A DNA stretch of 64,000 nt from contig NZ_LR134002.1 of assembly GCF_900635155.1 (NCBI RefSeq), forward strand, positions 992,001 through 1,056,000, in the 5' to 3' direction. This document shows positions 34,452 to 43,229 of the stretch, piece by piece; positions within the stretch are counted from its first letter, which is position 1; every line of letters starts with the position of its first letter. Origin of the DNA: Streptococcus sanguinis. GTDB lineage: Bacteria; Bacillota; Bacilli; Lactobacillales; Streptococcaceae. The notes under the pieces are model-generated. The model was given only the letters and a program-made list of their open reading frames with translations, was not told the origin of the DNA and searched no databases. The position numbers were made by a program, and so were the translations under genes.

Positions 34452-36353
34452 ATGAACAATCGTTTCAGACTCTTATCAAGATCTGTTGTAGCGGCTGCGG
34501 CTATTATTCCAGCATTTGCTCTTGCGAATAATGCTCAGGCTCAAGATTATGGTTATAACTACTATCAACCAGGTTATAATTACTGGAATGGCGGCTATAA
34601 CAATTATAATTACGGCTATAATAACCGTTACAACAATTATAACTATGGTTACAACAACTATAATTATGGCTATAACAACTATAACTACGGATATAACTAT
34701 GGTTACAATGGCTATAATTACAACTATGGTTATAATAACTATTATCCAGGCTATAACAACTGGAATTACAACTATAGCAACAACTACGGATATAATGGTT
34801 GGAATAATTACAACAATCTTGCAAACGATGAAAACTACATTTACTGGAATGGTAACCATTACTACCGTATGACGGATGGTTCTTACCGCATCTATCGTGA
34901 TGGTGAGTGGAAACCATTGACAAATACTAACAATAACAGCACATCCAATAACAACTTGGAAAACGATCCGCATTATCGTTATGAAAATGGTTATCATTAC
35001 TATGTGTTGGATAATGGCGACTATTACTACTATAAAAATGGCAAGTGGGTGTTTGTTAAGGATTCTGCTGATAACTCAACTAATCCAACAACTCCAAGTC
35101 AGCCGGAAGAACCAAAACCAGAAGTTCCAACTCCGACTCCAGCGGAACCAGAGCAACCAACTCCAGCTCCTACTGATAAACCAGATGAGCCTACTACACC
35201 AGCAGAACCAAAACCTGAGGTACCAAGTGTTGATTTGCCAGAAAATCCTCCAATTAACGGTGCAGAAGGTGAGTTTGATCCATTTGCTCCGAAACCAGAG
35301 CAACCAGCAGAACCAAAACCAGAAACTCCAACAACACCTGCTGTGCCAGAAACTCCTGGTTTGGTAACGACTGATAAACCAAGTGAAGATCAAATCCCGT
35401 CATACGTTGAAAAACCTGCAGAAGGTCTTGAGCATTTAGCTTGGGCACCAAATGGACAAACTCCAAAATTGGTTTACCCACCAGGAAAACCAGGTGATAA
35501 AGCCCTTGAGAATGATAAAAATTACTACTTCGATGGTAGTACACACTACTATTATGTACCATCTAACACAGAGCGTACAGGTTATTCAGCATACTGGAAG
35601 TGGATTGGACAAAAATGGAAACTGCAAGGTATGACTGATCCAAACGATCCAGGTGTAGATCCAAAACTTCACGAAAACACTGCGGATGATGAATACATGT
35701 ACAGTGATAAAGACTCTAGCGTGAAATTGTACTCAACTAACCTAGTGACAACTGCTAAAGCAGGTCAACCATTGCCATTCAAGAACGTTGAAGAATTCAA
35801 GAAATACGTTATCGAAAAGATGAATCCTAAGTTCCTTGATAACGCAGGATGGGATGCCAAAGTTGAATGGGAAATCGAAGATCCAGAAATCTTTGAGAAA
35901 ACCAAAGAAAACCCATATGCTAAGGATTATGTCTTGATTGCAAATCTTAAGAGTGGCGTTGAGGACAAGAAATACAGTGATGTAGAATTTGGTTATGTTA
36001 AGTTTGTTTACCGTGTTGAAGCAACAAATGATACAAACTATGACTATGTTTCAAAAGCTAAAGAAGCTTTCGCTAAAATCAATGAAGAGCGTAAAGCTCA
36101 AGGCTTGAAAGAGTTGACATGGTCAGAAGACATTTATCAAAATCAAGCACTTCCAAAAGTAAATGAAATCTCACGTCAATACGATAGCTCAGGCTTTGTT
36201 GGACGTCGTGATGAAGATGCCTCTGTTGTCGTTAAGAAATGGGCTAACAGCGGTCTGAGAGAATTGCTTCTTGATCCTAACGTAACTGAAGGTGCAGTAG
36301 CGACAGTTGTAGACGGAAACGGTGTTTACTACTGGGCTTACAGCTATAAATAA
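34452..36353 (+). CDS. Secreted Tyr/Asn/Gly-rich repeat protein with C-terminal CAP-like domain
   Basis: 633 aa with GGAGG 13-17 nt before the ATG. Signal peptide (MNNRFRLLSRSVVAAAAIIP to about NAQA). Residues about 31-125 are almost only Tyr, Asn and Gly in YNYGYNN-type repeats. Two modules follow (about 130-205): a YWNGNHYYRMTDGSYRIY unit and a related RYENGYHYYVLDNGDYYYY unit. A Pro/Glu/Thr spacer (about 210-345) leads to a third, similar module (YYFDGSTHYYYV) and a C-terminal domain, about 540-633, resembling a degenerate CAP/SCP domain. No LPXTG anchor is present. The function is unknown; low-complexity Tyr/Asn tracts suggest self-assembly. It lies just upstream of a WXG100 gene. Confidence 0.8.
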   Translation: MNNRFRLLSRSVVAAAAIIPAFALANNAQAQDYGYNYYQPGYNYWNGGYNNYNYGYNNRYNNYNYGYNNYNYGYNNYNYGYNYGYNGYNYNYGYNNYYPGYNNWNYNYSNNYGYNGWNNYNNLANDENYIYWNGNHYYRMTDGSYRIYRDGEWKPLTNTNNNSTSNNNLENDPHYRYENGYHYYVLDNGDYYYYKNGKWVFVKDSADNSTNPTTPSQPEEPKPEVPTPTPAEPEQPTPAPTDKPDEPTTPAEPKPEVPSVDLPENPPINGAEGEFDPFAPKPEQPAEPKPETPTTPAVPETPGLVTTDKPSEDQIPSYVEKPAEGLEHLAWAPNGQTPKLVYPPGKPGDKALENDKNYYFDGSTHYYYVPSNTERTGYSAYWKWIGQKWKLQGMTDPNDPGVDPKLHENTADDEYMYSDKDSSVKLYSTNLVTTAKAGQPLPFKNVEEFKKYVIEKMNPKFLDNAGWDAKVEWEIEDPEIFEKTKENPYAKDYVLIANLKSGVEDKKYSDVEFGYVKFVYRVEATNDTNYDYVSKAKEAFAKINEERKAQGLKELTWSEDIYQNQALPKVNEISRQYDSSGFVGRRDEDASVVVKKWANSGLRELLLDPNVTEGAVATVVDGNGVYYWAYSYK

Positions 36354-36437
36354 TAAGGAATTTTCAACTTTTTTAAATTTAATCAATTTGTTGTAGTTTT
36401 TTACTAACTATTTCATAGTTGAGGAATCTTTATGAAT

Positions 36438-36467
36438 TGAGAGGACCAAGTAGGTCTTCTCTTTTTA
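36438..36467 (+). terminator. Rho-independent terminator
   Basis: GAGAGGACC (36439-36447) / GGTCTTCTC (36453-36461) followed by T5. Confidence 0.85.
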
Positions 36468-36598
36468 ATCGGGATTTCATTATTTGGAATAGAAAAAAGC
36501 ATTCAATGAAAGTATTGTTTACTGTTCTATTTTTACCAACTAAATAGAGTAAATAGAAGAAATTTTAAATTTAGTTGTTAAACTTATGTTATTTTTTA

Positions 36599-36627
36599 TT
36601 GACATCTATTTTTCTAAACTATATAAT
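36599..36627 (+). promoter_or_regulatory. WXG100 gene promoter
   Basis: TTGACA (36599-36604), 17-bp spacer, TATAAT (36622-36627). A consensus promoter. Confidence 0.85.
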
Positions 36628-36657
36628 ATTATTATTAAAACAATTAAGGAGTCAACT

Positions 36658-36954
36658 ATGTCAACAATTTCATTATCTCCAGAAGAACTAACTGCTCAAG
36701 CAGCAGTTTATTCAAATGCTCGTGATCAAATCGAAACAGCGATTCAGACAGTAAATGCAGCTAATGGTGAGATGGAAGCCCATTGGAAGGGTAGTGCTTT
36801 TAAGTCATACTTGGATCAATATAACCAACTCCACGGTGATGTAGTGAAATTTCAAGAGCTCTTGTCATCTATTAACCAACAATTAGTAAGTTATGCGAAC
36901 ACTGTCTCTGAGCGTGATACAGCAGATGCTAATAGCTTCGGTTTCAAAGGTTAA
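36658..36954 (+). CDS. WXG100 family protein (EsxA-like)
   Basis: 98 aa from ATG 36658, preceded by AAGGAG. A helical hairpin with the central WKG turn in [16 protein letters not shown], the hallmark of WXG100 proteins exported by the type VII secretion system. The end lacks an obvious YxxxD/E export signal. It has its own consensus promoter and a strong terminator, suggesting higher expression than the LXG operon behind it. None of the EssA/EssB/EssC/EsaA machinery is in this window. Confidence 0.9.
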   Translation: MSTISLSPEELTAQAAVYSNARDQIETAIQTVNAANGEMEAHWKGSAFKSYLDQYNQLHGDVVKFQELLSSINQQLVSYANTVSERDTADANSFGFKG

Positions 36955-36967
36955 TGCACATTTTGAT

Positions 36968-37000
36968 AAAAGGACTAGGACCTTGTCCTAGTCCTTTTTT
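36968..37000 (+). terminator. Strong terminator after the WXG100 gene
   Basis: AAAAGGACTAGGAC (36968-36981) / GTCCTAGTCCTTTT (36985-36998), a 14-bp perfect stem. Confidence 0.95.
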
Positions 37001-37033
37001 GAAAACCTAAAGAAAAAGAAGAAAGGGAACTTA

Positions 37034-37462
37034 ATGGGAAAAATCGTTGACAATGAAATATATGCTCAAAATGCGAGAAATTGCCAAATAAATGGAGATC
37101 AAAAAAAGCAAGAAGCAGATAATGCAGGCGCAAAAATAGAGCGACTAAACGCCGCGAAGAAAATTTTAGAAGAACAGTTAGTTCTTCTAAATGGAAAAAT
37201 TGATGGTGCAGAAAATCTTTTTAATGGACCTGCAGGAGATATGTCTCCTGCGGGTAATTGGAAAGGGGATTTAAAAAACGAATGTAAATTTCATTTCGAG
37301 CGTGGAATTACAAATCTGACTGATATGGAAAACAATTATCAGGATACCTTGAAAAACATTAATGGTGAATTAGTGAAATTGAAAGCTTCTCAGATAGATT
37401 TATTGGGAGCAGCCCAAAGTTTTTGGGACCAAGCACAATCTTGGTGGAATTCTATTCAGTAA
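37034..37462 (+). CDS. LXG-associated helical protein (DUF5082/YwqH-like)
   Basis: 142 aa, no signal peptide. N-terminal helix rich in Asn/Gln/Lys, a central NWKGDLKNECKFHFERG that resembles the W-x-G turn, and a C-terminal helix ending in a Trp-rich SFWDQAQSWWNSIQ. Position and size match the small helical partners (Lap-type, YwqH/DUF5082-like) encoded just before LXG toxins, which bind the LXG domain for export. The family label is inferred from context and pattern. First gene of the LXG operon. Confidence 0.65.
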   Translation: MGKIVDNEIYAQNARNCQINGDQKKQEADNAGAKIERLNAAKKILEEQLVLLNGKIDGAENLFNGPAGDMSPAGNWKGDLKNECKFHFERGITNLTDMENNYQDTLKNINGELVKLKASQIDLLGAAQSFWDQAQSWWNSIQ

Positions 37463-37473
37463 AAGGAGAAAAT

Positions 37474-37773
37474 ATGTCTCAAGATCAAGTAGGTGTAAAA
37501 CCAGAAGAATGGTCTAGCGTTGTTAGTAATGCTAAGAAAGGCGTTCATGGGATTATAACTTTGTCAAAAAAAGAAATTAGTAAGACAACTCTTTCGCGCT
37601 TTAAAAAATTTAATACTATTCAAGATAGTTGGAACTCAGCTTTAACTTCTTATAAGTCGTATGGAGAGGCGAGGACGGATATGATGACTAAAATGGGTGA
37701 GAAAATTGTTGAGGATGATGCTGTCTATGCTAGTCAAATTGATAAGAATAAGAATTATGTGAGGTTTAACTAA
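37474..37773 (+). CDS. Small LXG-associated partner protein (Lap/DUF3130-like)
   Basis: 99 aa from ATG 37474 with AAAGGAG. Helical hairpin with TIQDSWNSALTSYKSYGEAR around the expected turn. Streptococcal LXG operons usually encode two such WXG100-like targeting partners before the toxin, often of the DUF3130/TIGR04197 type. The stop overlaps the next start as TAATG, indicating translational coupling. Confidence 0.65.
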   Translation: MSQDQVGVKPEEWSSVVSNAKKGVHGIITLSKKEISKTTLSRFKKFNTIQDSWNSALTSYKSYGEARTDMMTKMGEKIVEDDAVYASQIDKNKNYVRFN

Positions 37774-38492
37774 TGACAGGTACTAAAGAGTTAGAGAGTT
37801 TTCGTACTGTCTTGTCGACGTGGCCGAATACTGATTTTGAAATAACAGATACGGTTGTTAAATTTGGAGAATTTCTGGGAGATCGACCTCCTTTAATGAG
37901 AGAATTATATAAGTTAATCAAGTTGAAAAAATCTCAGTATGAATACAATTCATTGCTGGGTACAACTATTCTTTTTAACCGTACTCAGAACGGTCAAATT
38001 ACCTTCTCTTTTAATGGTCAAGACCAAGTGTGGTCTGAGGATTCTTTTTTTCTTTTTTTAGCTATTTTAGATGTCTATTTTGGGAAAATTTATCCCCTTG
38101 GTTCAGTTGTTGAGATTGATTTGGATTTGCTGAACAGTGAGCTTAAGGAGATGTTTTCTGAGGAGCCAGGGGCGCTTGTCATGCTGACGGGACGTAAGGC
38201 TCCTTTGGCAGAAGGTTTTGATCCTTACGTGATAGATTATTTTGGTCGGGTGTGGCCATTTGGTGAAGTTGCTGCTTTTCCGCCTGTATTTGTTAGCAAC
38301 ATGATGATTAAGAATGTCGTTCATTTGGGTTATGAAAATGAATGGGAAGAGCGGATATCTGAAGAAGTCATCCGCCAAACTTATATCAAAAATCACCAGT
38401 TGTCTACAGCCTTTATGACTATGGTAGATCAGTTGGCTTATTTAGCTTTTCTGAATGAGAAAGTAGTAGAGAAGGAGGGGTTAGATGAGTGA
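37773..38492 (+). CDS. DUF4176-type LXG chaperone
   Basis: 239 aa. The C-terminal half contains the DUF4176 pattern: YPLGSVVEIDLDLL, VMLTGRKAPLAEG, YVIDYFGRVWPFGE and KNVVHLGYENEWEE. DUF4176 proteins (for example Lcp in S. intermedius) bind the C-terminal region of LXG effectors and are needed for their secretion. The N-terminal half is an extra, unrecognised domain. It overlaps the LXG gene by 8 bp. Confidence 0.75.
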   Translation: MTGTKELESFRTVLSTWPNTDFEITDTVVKFGEFLGDRPPLMRELYKLIKLKKSQYEYNSLLGTTILFNRTQNGQITFSFNGQDQVWSEDSFFLFLAILDVYFGKIYPLGSVVEIDLDLLNSELKEMFSEEPGALVMLTGRKAPLAEGFDPYVIDYFGRVWPFGEVAAFPPVFVSNMMIKNVVHLGYENEWEERISEEVIRQTYIKNHQLSTAFMTMVDQLAYLAFLNEKVVEKEGLDE

Positions 38493-40662
38493 TGGATTTT
38501 ACGTCGATGTAGAAGAACTATATAATGTTTTTGAGGGGCTTCAATCGCAGTCAGAAAAAATAATTGCCAGCTTGGAGACTGCTAAAAGCTCTTATAATTC
38601 TGTTATTACTTCTAATTCTATGTACGGAGATGTGGGGCAAGCTATCGCTGGTGAGATTAATAGTTCGCATAATATGCTGCTAATCCAACTAAAGGATCTT
38701 CTTTATAGCCTGCAAAGTGACTTTTCTAAGGAAGTAGAGAGTTTTCAATCAGCGACTGGCGAGAAGTCAAGTACAGCGATAATTAGCCATAGTTATTTGA
38801 AGTCTACAAGCGAATATTTTGATACCCTAAAAGGTGAGATTGATCAAATTAGAAAAACAATTAACAGCGCAACGGATAGCGTCAGTGACCTAGTCTCTGT
38901 GACCAGCGATGCTAAGAACTATGAATATTTTGGTGGCAATCTCTCCAATGCTAAGGATGTAGTAACCAATACAATAGAAAAAGTTTCTGCTTGGGATAGC
39001 CAGGGTACTGCTCTAACAACTGAAACCAGTCTTCAGAATCTTCAAGAATTGCTAGGCCAACTGCACCAGACAGATGGGCTTGACTATAGCGATCCCATCA
39101 TTAGTCAAGTAGTCAATAATCTTTCTCCTATGGCAGATAAGGTCAAGGAGATTGATGATCAGATAGATGAGAGTGTCCAGAAAGCCAAGTTAGAGGCACA
39201 AAAAGCCAAGGAATTGGAAGAAAAGGAAAGGGATCGAATAGAAAAAGATTGGCGTCTTCATCACCCGATTCAAGCAACACTACGAGATTGGCGTAAGGGG
39301 CTTTCCGATGGCTTAGATAGTATGACTAACTGGATGAAGGATGATCCTAACTGGAAATGGTTAAAAGGTTTTGGAGATGCAGCCTTTGGGGCTGTAGGGG
39401 ATGCAGTTTTTGGAGTTGCGGAGTTTGGCGTTGATCTTGTTCAATATTCCACTGAAGGTGTGATATTAGGCTATAATTCTCTCACGGGAAATGAGACTCC
39501 ACAGTGGATGAAGGATGATTTACAAGGTGGGATAGAGACTTTTGGGCACGTTTTTCTAAATACGCTTGGAAATGTGTTTGGATTGGTCACAATGATTCCA
39601 GAAGTGAATAATCTGATTAATGACCTAGACGACAGTACTCGAGATGGTAGTATTATGGGAGCGATTCTCCATGATGTGCGTCATGCAAAAGATTTGAAGC
39701 AGCAACCGATTCGTGATAAAATCAATCTAGTTGGTAAGTTTTCAGGCTACGAGAGCGGTCATGCGGCAGGTGAAATCGTTAGTGAAATTGTTTCATGGAT
39801 TGGTCCTGCTAAGTTAGCTAAGATGGCTGGTGGGAGCAAGCTAGTCAGCCGTTTGGCTCAGGCGCCCAAGATTCAGAAGGGAATGTCTTATTTTAGAAAA
39901 GCTCGCACAGCGCTGTCTAACAGTCATCTGGGTAAGTTGGCTCGGGAAAGCTATGGCGCGACCAAGGACTTCTTTACTAGTCGTTTAGGGAATCTATGGG
40001 ATGACTTTAGCCGCAAGAAGTTCGCCTTTGCGGGCTTGGATAAATTCCGTTATGGGGATGATATCGGTAAGCACACAGCTCGACTGTACCAGAGTACGAG
40101 TGAAGGAGCAGAGTATCAACGCATACGTCGAGGTCTCTATAGCGAGGCAGCTGAGCATGGAGATGATGTAGCCAAAGGACTGGAAGAATTTGTGGACGGT
40201 AAATTTACTGATCCTGAAGTTCAGGCTCGATATGAAAAATATCTTAAGAAAAAAGCAAAACAAGGAAAGACACCTCGTGAACCCCTGGATTGGAAAGAGA
40301 CTTCTGATCGAATGGCTAAAATACGCAACCAAGGTCGTCAGTACGAACTAGAAAGACTGGAAGACTTCAAGAAAATTGCTACTGATGTTGAGGAACAAAT
40401 AACGATTGACGTCGAGGCTCCCGATGGTGAAATTGTTCGTACTCGAGTTGATGCAATGGGGTATGATAAGGAAACCGGTCAGTTATTGATTCAAGAGTAT
40501 AAATCCTCTGCTACTGCTCCTCTTACTCCAAACCAAAAAAAAGCATTTCAATTGATTAAAGATGGTGCTAATGCTCATGTTGTTGGTAAAGGGAAAGGTG
40601 TATTTAGAGGTGGCTTCGAAATTCCACCTGGAACTGAAATACCAGTTATAAGACCAGATTAG
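38485..40662 (+). CDS. LXG-domain type VII effector with REase-fold nuclease tip
   Basis: 725 aa. The N-terminal LXG domain (about 1-200) begins GFYVDVEELYNVFEGLQSQS and is mainly helical. A central region (about 230-480) has Gly/Ala-rich segments around GFGDAAFGAVGDAVFG. A linker with SEAAEHGDDVAKGLEEF (about 548-565) precedes the toxin tip. The tip carries the PD-(D/E)xK triad: Asp656 in RVDAMG, Glu671 and Lys673 in LIQEYKSS, so DNA or RNA cleavage is expected. The same linker DNA recurs at about 45132, marking the tip-exchange junction. Immunity is probably the next gene (start 40675). Confidence 0.88.
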   Translation: MSDGFYVDVEELYNVFEGLQSQSEKIIASLETAKSSYNSVITSNSMYGDVGQAIAGEINSSHNMLLIQLKDLLYSLQSDFSKEVESFQSATGEKSSTAIISHSYLKSTSEYFDTLKGEIDQIRKTINSATDSVSDLVSVTSDAKNYEYFGGNLSNAKDVVTNTIEKVSAWDSQGTALTTETSLQNLQELLGQLHQTDGLDYSDPIISQVVNNLSPMADKVKEIDDQIDESVQKAKLEAQKAKELEEKERDRIEKDWRLHHPIQATLRDWRKGLSDGLDSMTNWMKDDPNWKWLKGFGDAAFGAVGDAVFGVAEFGVDLVQYSTEGVILGYNSLTGNETPQWMKDDLQGGIETFGHVFLNTLGNVFGLVTMIPEVNNLINDLDDSTRDGSIMGAILHDVRHAKDLKQQPIRDKINLVGKFSGYESGHAAGEIVSEIVSWIGPAKLAKMAGGSKLVSRLAQAPKIQKGMSYFRKARTALSNSHLGKLARESYGATKDFFTSRLGNLWDDFSRKKFAFAGLDKFRYGDDIGKHTARLYQSTSEGAEYQRIRRGLYSEAAEHGDDVAKGLEEFVDGKFTDPEVQARYEKYLKKKAKQGKTPREPLDWKETSDRMAKIRNQGRQYELERLEDFKKIATDVEEQITIDVEAPDGEIVRTRVDAMGYDKETGQLLIQEYKSSATAPLTPNQKKAFQLIKDGANAHVVGKGKGVFRGGFEIPPGTEIPVIRPD

Positions 40663-40674
40663 TGAGGTGATTGA

Positions 40675-41331
40675 ATGGTTAAATTTTCAAAAATAGATAA
40701 ACAACTAAAAAAAGAATTGAAAAAAGTTCAGCGCAATGCAGCAAAAAAATTACAACTAAAGTCTCGAGATTGGGCCTATTTCAACAAAGTAGGAGACTAT
40801 CTGGTTTCGTATATGATCGATATTAAATTTCCAGATAATCAGTTTTCTATCACAATTCAACCTTCAATAAAACCCTATATTATTGATGATATCTTTTGGG
40901 AAGTTTTTGATATGATGAGTAATTCGCAGGAGCCCATGAGTCTTCGAGCAGTTGGAGCCTTTACAGTCGATAGTGTATCGTTACCATATAAGATAGTCAA
41001 AGAAGACTGGACAATGGATGGCCTTGATTTAGAAAAAGTAGAATCCAAGGTTTTTGAGGTGCTCTCAGAAGTGCATGAAGAAGTCTTAAAACTTATAAAT
41101 AGCTTCTCATCTTTTGAGGATTTCTATGCCTATGCAGTTGAGAATGGACCAAGTCTTGCGGGTTATGATTTAATAGGAATGTTATTAATGATTCACCGGG
41201 AGCAGTATGCAGATGCACTCCAAATGGCTGAAGGTTTGATCGCAAAGCGTAAACAAGGAAAATACCAAAATAAGGGTAAATGGATAAATGAATATATCGT
41301 TGATTATTGTAAAGAAAGGCTAAAAAAATGA
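40675..41331 (+). CDS. Probable immunity protein of the LXG nuclease
   Basis: 218 aa, soluble, starting MVKFSKIDKQLKKELKKVQR. It lies 12 bp behind the toxin, with GAGGTG as ribosome binding site, in the classical immunity position. The N-terminal part suggests a DUF4304-like fold; the rest is not recognised. It should bind and block the REase-fold tip in the producer cell (inference from synteny). Confidence 0.65.
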   Translation: MVKFSKIDKQLKKELKKVQRNAAKKLQLKSRDWAYFNKVGDYLVSYMIDIKFPDNQFSITIQPSIKPYIIDDIFWEVFDMMSNSQEPMSLRAVGAFTVDSVSLPYKIVKEDWTMDGLDLEKVESKVFEVLSEVHEEVLKLINSFSSFEDFYAYAVENGPSLAGYDLIGMLLMIHREQYADALQMAEGLIAKRKQGKYQNKGKWINEYIVDYCKERLKK

Positions 41332-41642
41332 GTGTATTCGAAACAGACCAAATCGACACAATGGGTGTTGTAAATGGCAACTTGGAGTTATTGATTATTG
41401 ATACCTGTAACTGGGAATTTGAAGAAGAGCATTTTGAGTTGCTTGAGGATAAGCTCAATAATTACCTTCTTTATCTGGATACCAAGCAATATGTACCGAA
41501 ATACGGAGATGATTTTGATAAGATTATTATATCCATTCATTTCATGTATAATTTAGTAGAAAATGCAGTAAAATTCTTAAATGTAGTTTCTCAACAACTT
41601 GCTGAAAGTGGCTATACTCTCCATATCCATCTTCCAGAATAG
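41328..41642 (+). CDS. DUF6572-like protein
   Basis: 104 aa. The opening VFETDQIDTMGVVNGNLELL and DTCNWEFEEEHFELLEDKLN match the DUF6572 pattern, a small family often found in toxin-immunity neighbourhoods. It overlaps the previous stop by 4 bp. A second immunity protein or an accessory factor are both possible. A terminator follows. Confidence 0.7.
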   Translation: MSVFETDQIDTMGVVNGNLELLIIDTCNWEFEEEHFELLEDKLNNYLLYLDTKQYVPKYGDDFDKIIISIHFMYNLVENAVKFLNVVSQQLAESGYTLHIHLPE

Positions 41643-41658
41643 GACTGTAAATTGATGC

Positions 41659-41682
41659 AACCACCCTTTGGGGTGGTTTTTC
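41659..41682 (+). terminator. Terminator closing the LXG operon
   Basis: AACCACCC (41659-41666) / GGGTGGTT (41671-41678) followed by T. An ACCACC...GGTGGT hairpin of the same kind recurs after later cassettes (43050, 44920). Confidence 0.85.
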
Positions 41683-41683
41683 A

Positions 41684-42334
41684 GACGTAGAAGCCAGTGA
41701 ACAGTTGGCTAAGCATAGTGATGATATGGCTAAGGGCGTGAAGGAGGCCGCAGAACAACCTCATCCTGAAGTCCATTGGGAAGGTCACAAGTGGGAAAGC
41801 CATTTGGATGAACTCCATAAAAAAATGTTGGCGGATAATATTCCAGTCACTGCTGAAGTACATACAGTAGAGGAGATAGCTAAACAACAAGCTGAGATCT
41901 TAAAAGTCCGCTATGGTGAAGAGGCGCTTTCTTCTAGTTTGAAGAAAGGTAACTTTGGTGAAATGGTTCAAGACGAGTACTACCGTCAGTTTGGTTATGA
42001 GCGCATCAGCAAGGACATGGTAACAGGCTTAGATGATGCTGGGCGTAAGGGAATCGATGGTGTTTACTACAATCCAAATGGTCACCCACCATATATCATT
42101 TCAGAGGCTAAGTATAATAAAGCAAAATTGAGTAAAGGCTTAGCGGATGGAACGGACCAGATGGATCTTGAGTGGATCAATAATCGTTTGGACAAAGCAG
42201 TAAGTGAAGAACATTTGGCTGCAATTCAAGATGCTATGGAATTTGGTGATGTTCAAAGCCATCTGTTTAATGTTAAGGAGAATGGTCGTATTATTGTCAA
42301 TCAATTAGACGATATGGCCAAGAAGATGAAGTGA
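41684..42334 (+). pseudogene. Orphan PoNe-type nuclease tip (no LXG domain)
   Basis: The frame opens inside the preceding terminator and reads DVEASEQLAKHSDDMAKGVK before the toxin, a linker like the one in the full LXG protein. TTG at 41705 is the first possible start, without a good ribosome binding site. The toxin part has GLDDAGRKGIDGVYYNPNG and YIISEAKYNKAKL, the PoNe (polymorphic nuclease effector) PD-(D/E)xK signature. Without an N-terminal targeting domain it is probably not secreted; it is best read as a stored cassette. Its immunity gene follows with a 4-bp overlap. Confidence 0.75.
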
Positions 42335-42339
42335 GGAAT

Positions 42340-43038
42340 ATGATGTTTAGAGACAAATATAAAGACAAAGAGTATTTTGGGAAAAGGTTAAATTTTAATT
42401 CGAAAACATTTGAGAGGAGAGAGAGGCAAGACCATAGAGAACGTGTCTTACCACAATATCTAAATAGATATTACCTATCACAGTCAAGTTACTCTGAGAA
42501 GTTATTGCGAATAAATTATTCACTAGGAAACTCGTTAGATGAAGTGTTTAAGTGGTTTAAAATTAGTCTCAATTATTATCAGAAATACTATCAAACTAAA
42601 GGAAGTATTTATACACTGATTGATTACCTCTCATTAGCTGTTCTATTTGAAGACCGTAAGGAAGAATTTATTGAGGATGTAGAAAAGATTTTCAGTAAGT
42701 ATCAGTCCTTTGTAGATGCAGGTGAGCAGTTTGAAGAAGGCTACATTGATACATTAGCTATCTATTTATTAGACGGCCGAGTAGAGAATTTCCGTTCCCA
42801 TCTAGAGTATCTCAATATGATTGGGAATGATGCGGATAGTGTTATTGAAGCACAGAAGTTCTGGTACTATGCCCATTCAGAAGCCTCATGGTATGACACG
42901 CATGAGACAGATGATGCTTATTACGGCTATTGGAGTTTTGATACCGCTGCCCTTTGCAAGATGAGGGGTATCTACGATGAACGATTCAAAGATTTAGATT
43001 TTTTCCCATACGACCTCTTGGTTCAGGAAGATAGATAA
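42340..43038 (+). CDS. PoNi-type immunity protein (DUF1911-like)
   Basis: 232 aa from ATG 42340, where GTGAGGA serves as ribosome binding site. The C-terminal block DDAYYGYWSFDTAALCKMRG then YPYDL-like FFPYDLLVQ matches DUF1911/PoNi proteins that neutralise PoNe nucleases. The N-terminal DUF1910-like half is helical. The pairing with the upstream PoNe tip supports both calls. A terminator follows. Confidence 0.82.
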   Translation: MMFRDKYKDKEYFGKRLNFNSKTFERRERQDHRERVLPQYLNRYYLSQSSYSEKLLRINYSLGNSLDEVFKWFKISLNYYQKYYQTKGSIYTLIDYLSLAVLFEDRKEEFIEDVEKIFSKYQSFVDAGEQFEEGYIDTLAIYLLDGRVENFRSHLEYLNMIGNDADSVIEAQKFWYYAHSEASWYDTHETDDAYYGYWSFDTAALCKMRGIYDERFKDLDFFPYDLLVQEDR

Positions 43039-43047
43039 TACCTAATT

Positions 43048-43072
43048 TGACCACCTTTTGAGGTGGTTTTTA
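43048..43072 (+). terminator. Terminator after PoNi
   Basis: ACCACC / GGTGGT stem (43050-43067) around TTTTGA, then T5. Confidence 0.8.
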
Positions 43073-43229
43073 CATTCTGCGTTTGTATGATATAATAAAT
43101 TGAATTTGTTCATGATTTTCAATCAATCATCTTCATGATAGAATCAATCTAGCTGGTAGAAAATTAGGAAAATCTCAAACGAGAAATTGAATAGATGAAG
43201 CTAGTGAAATTTTAACAGATGGAAGTCAT

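Noticed and set aside
34476-34997. Long Ile/Val-rich open frame on the minus strand (173 codons)
   Set aside because: It is the complement of the Tyr/Asn/Gly repeat coding region; the composition follows from the repeat codons and there is no ribosome binding site.
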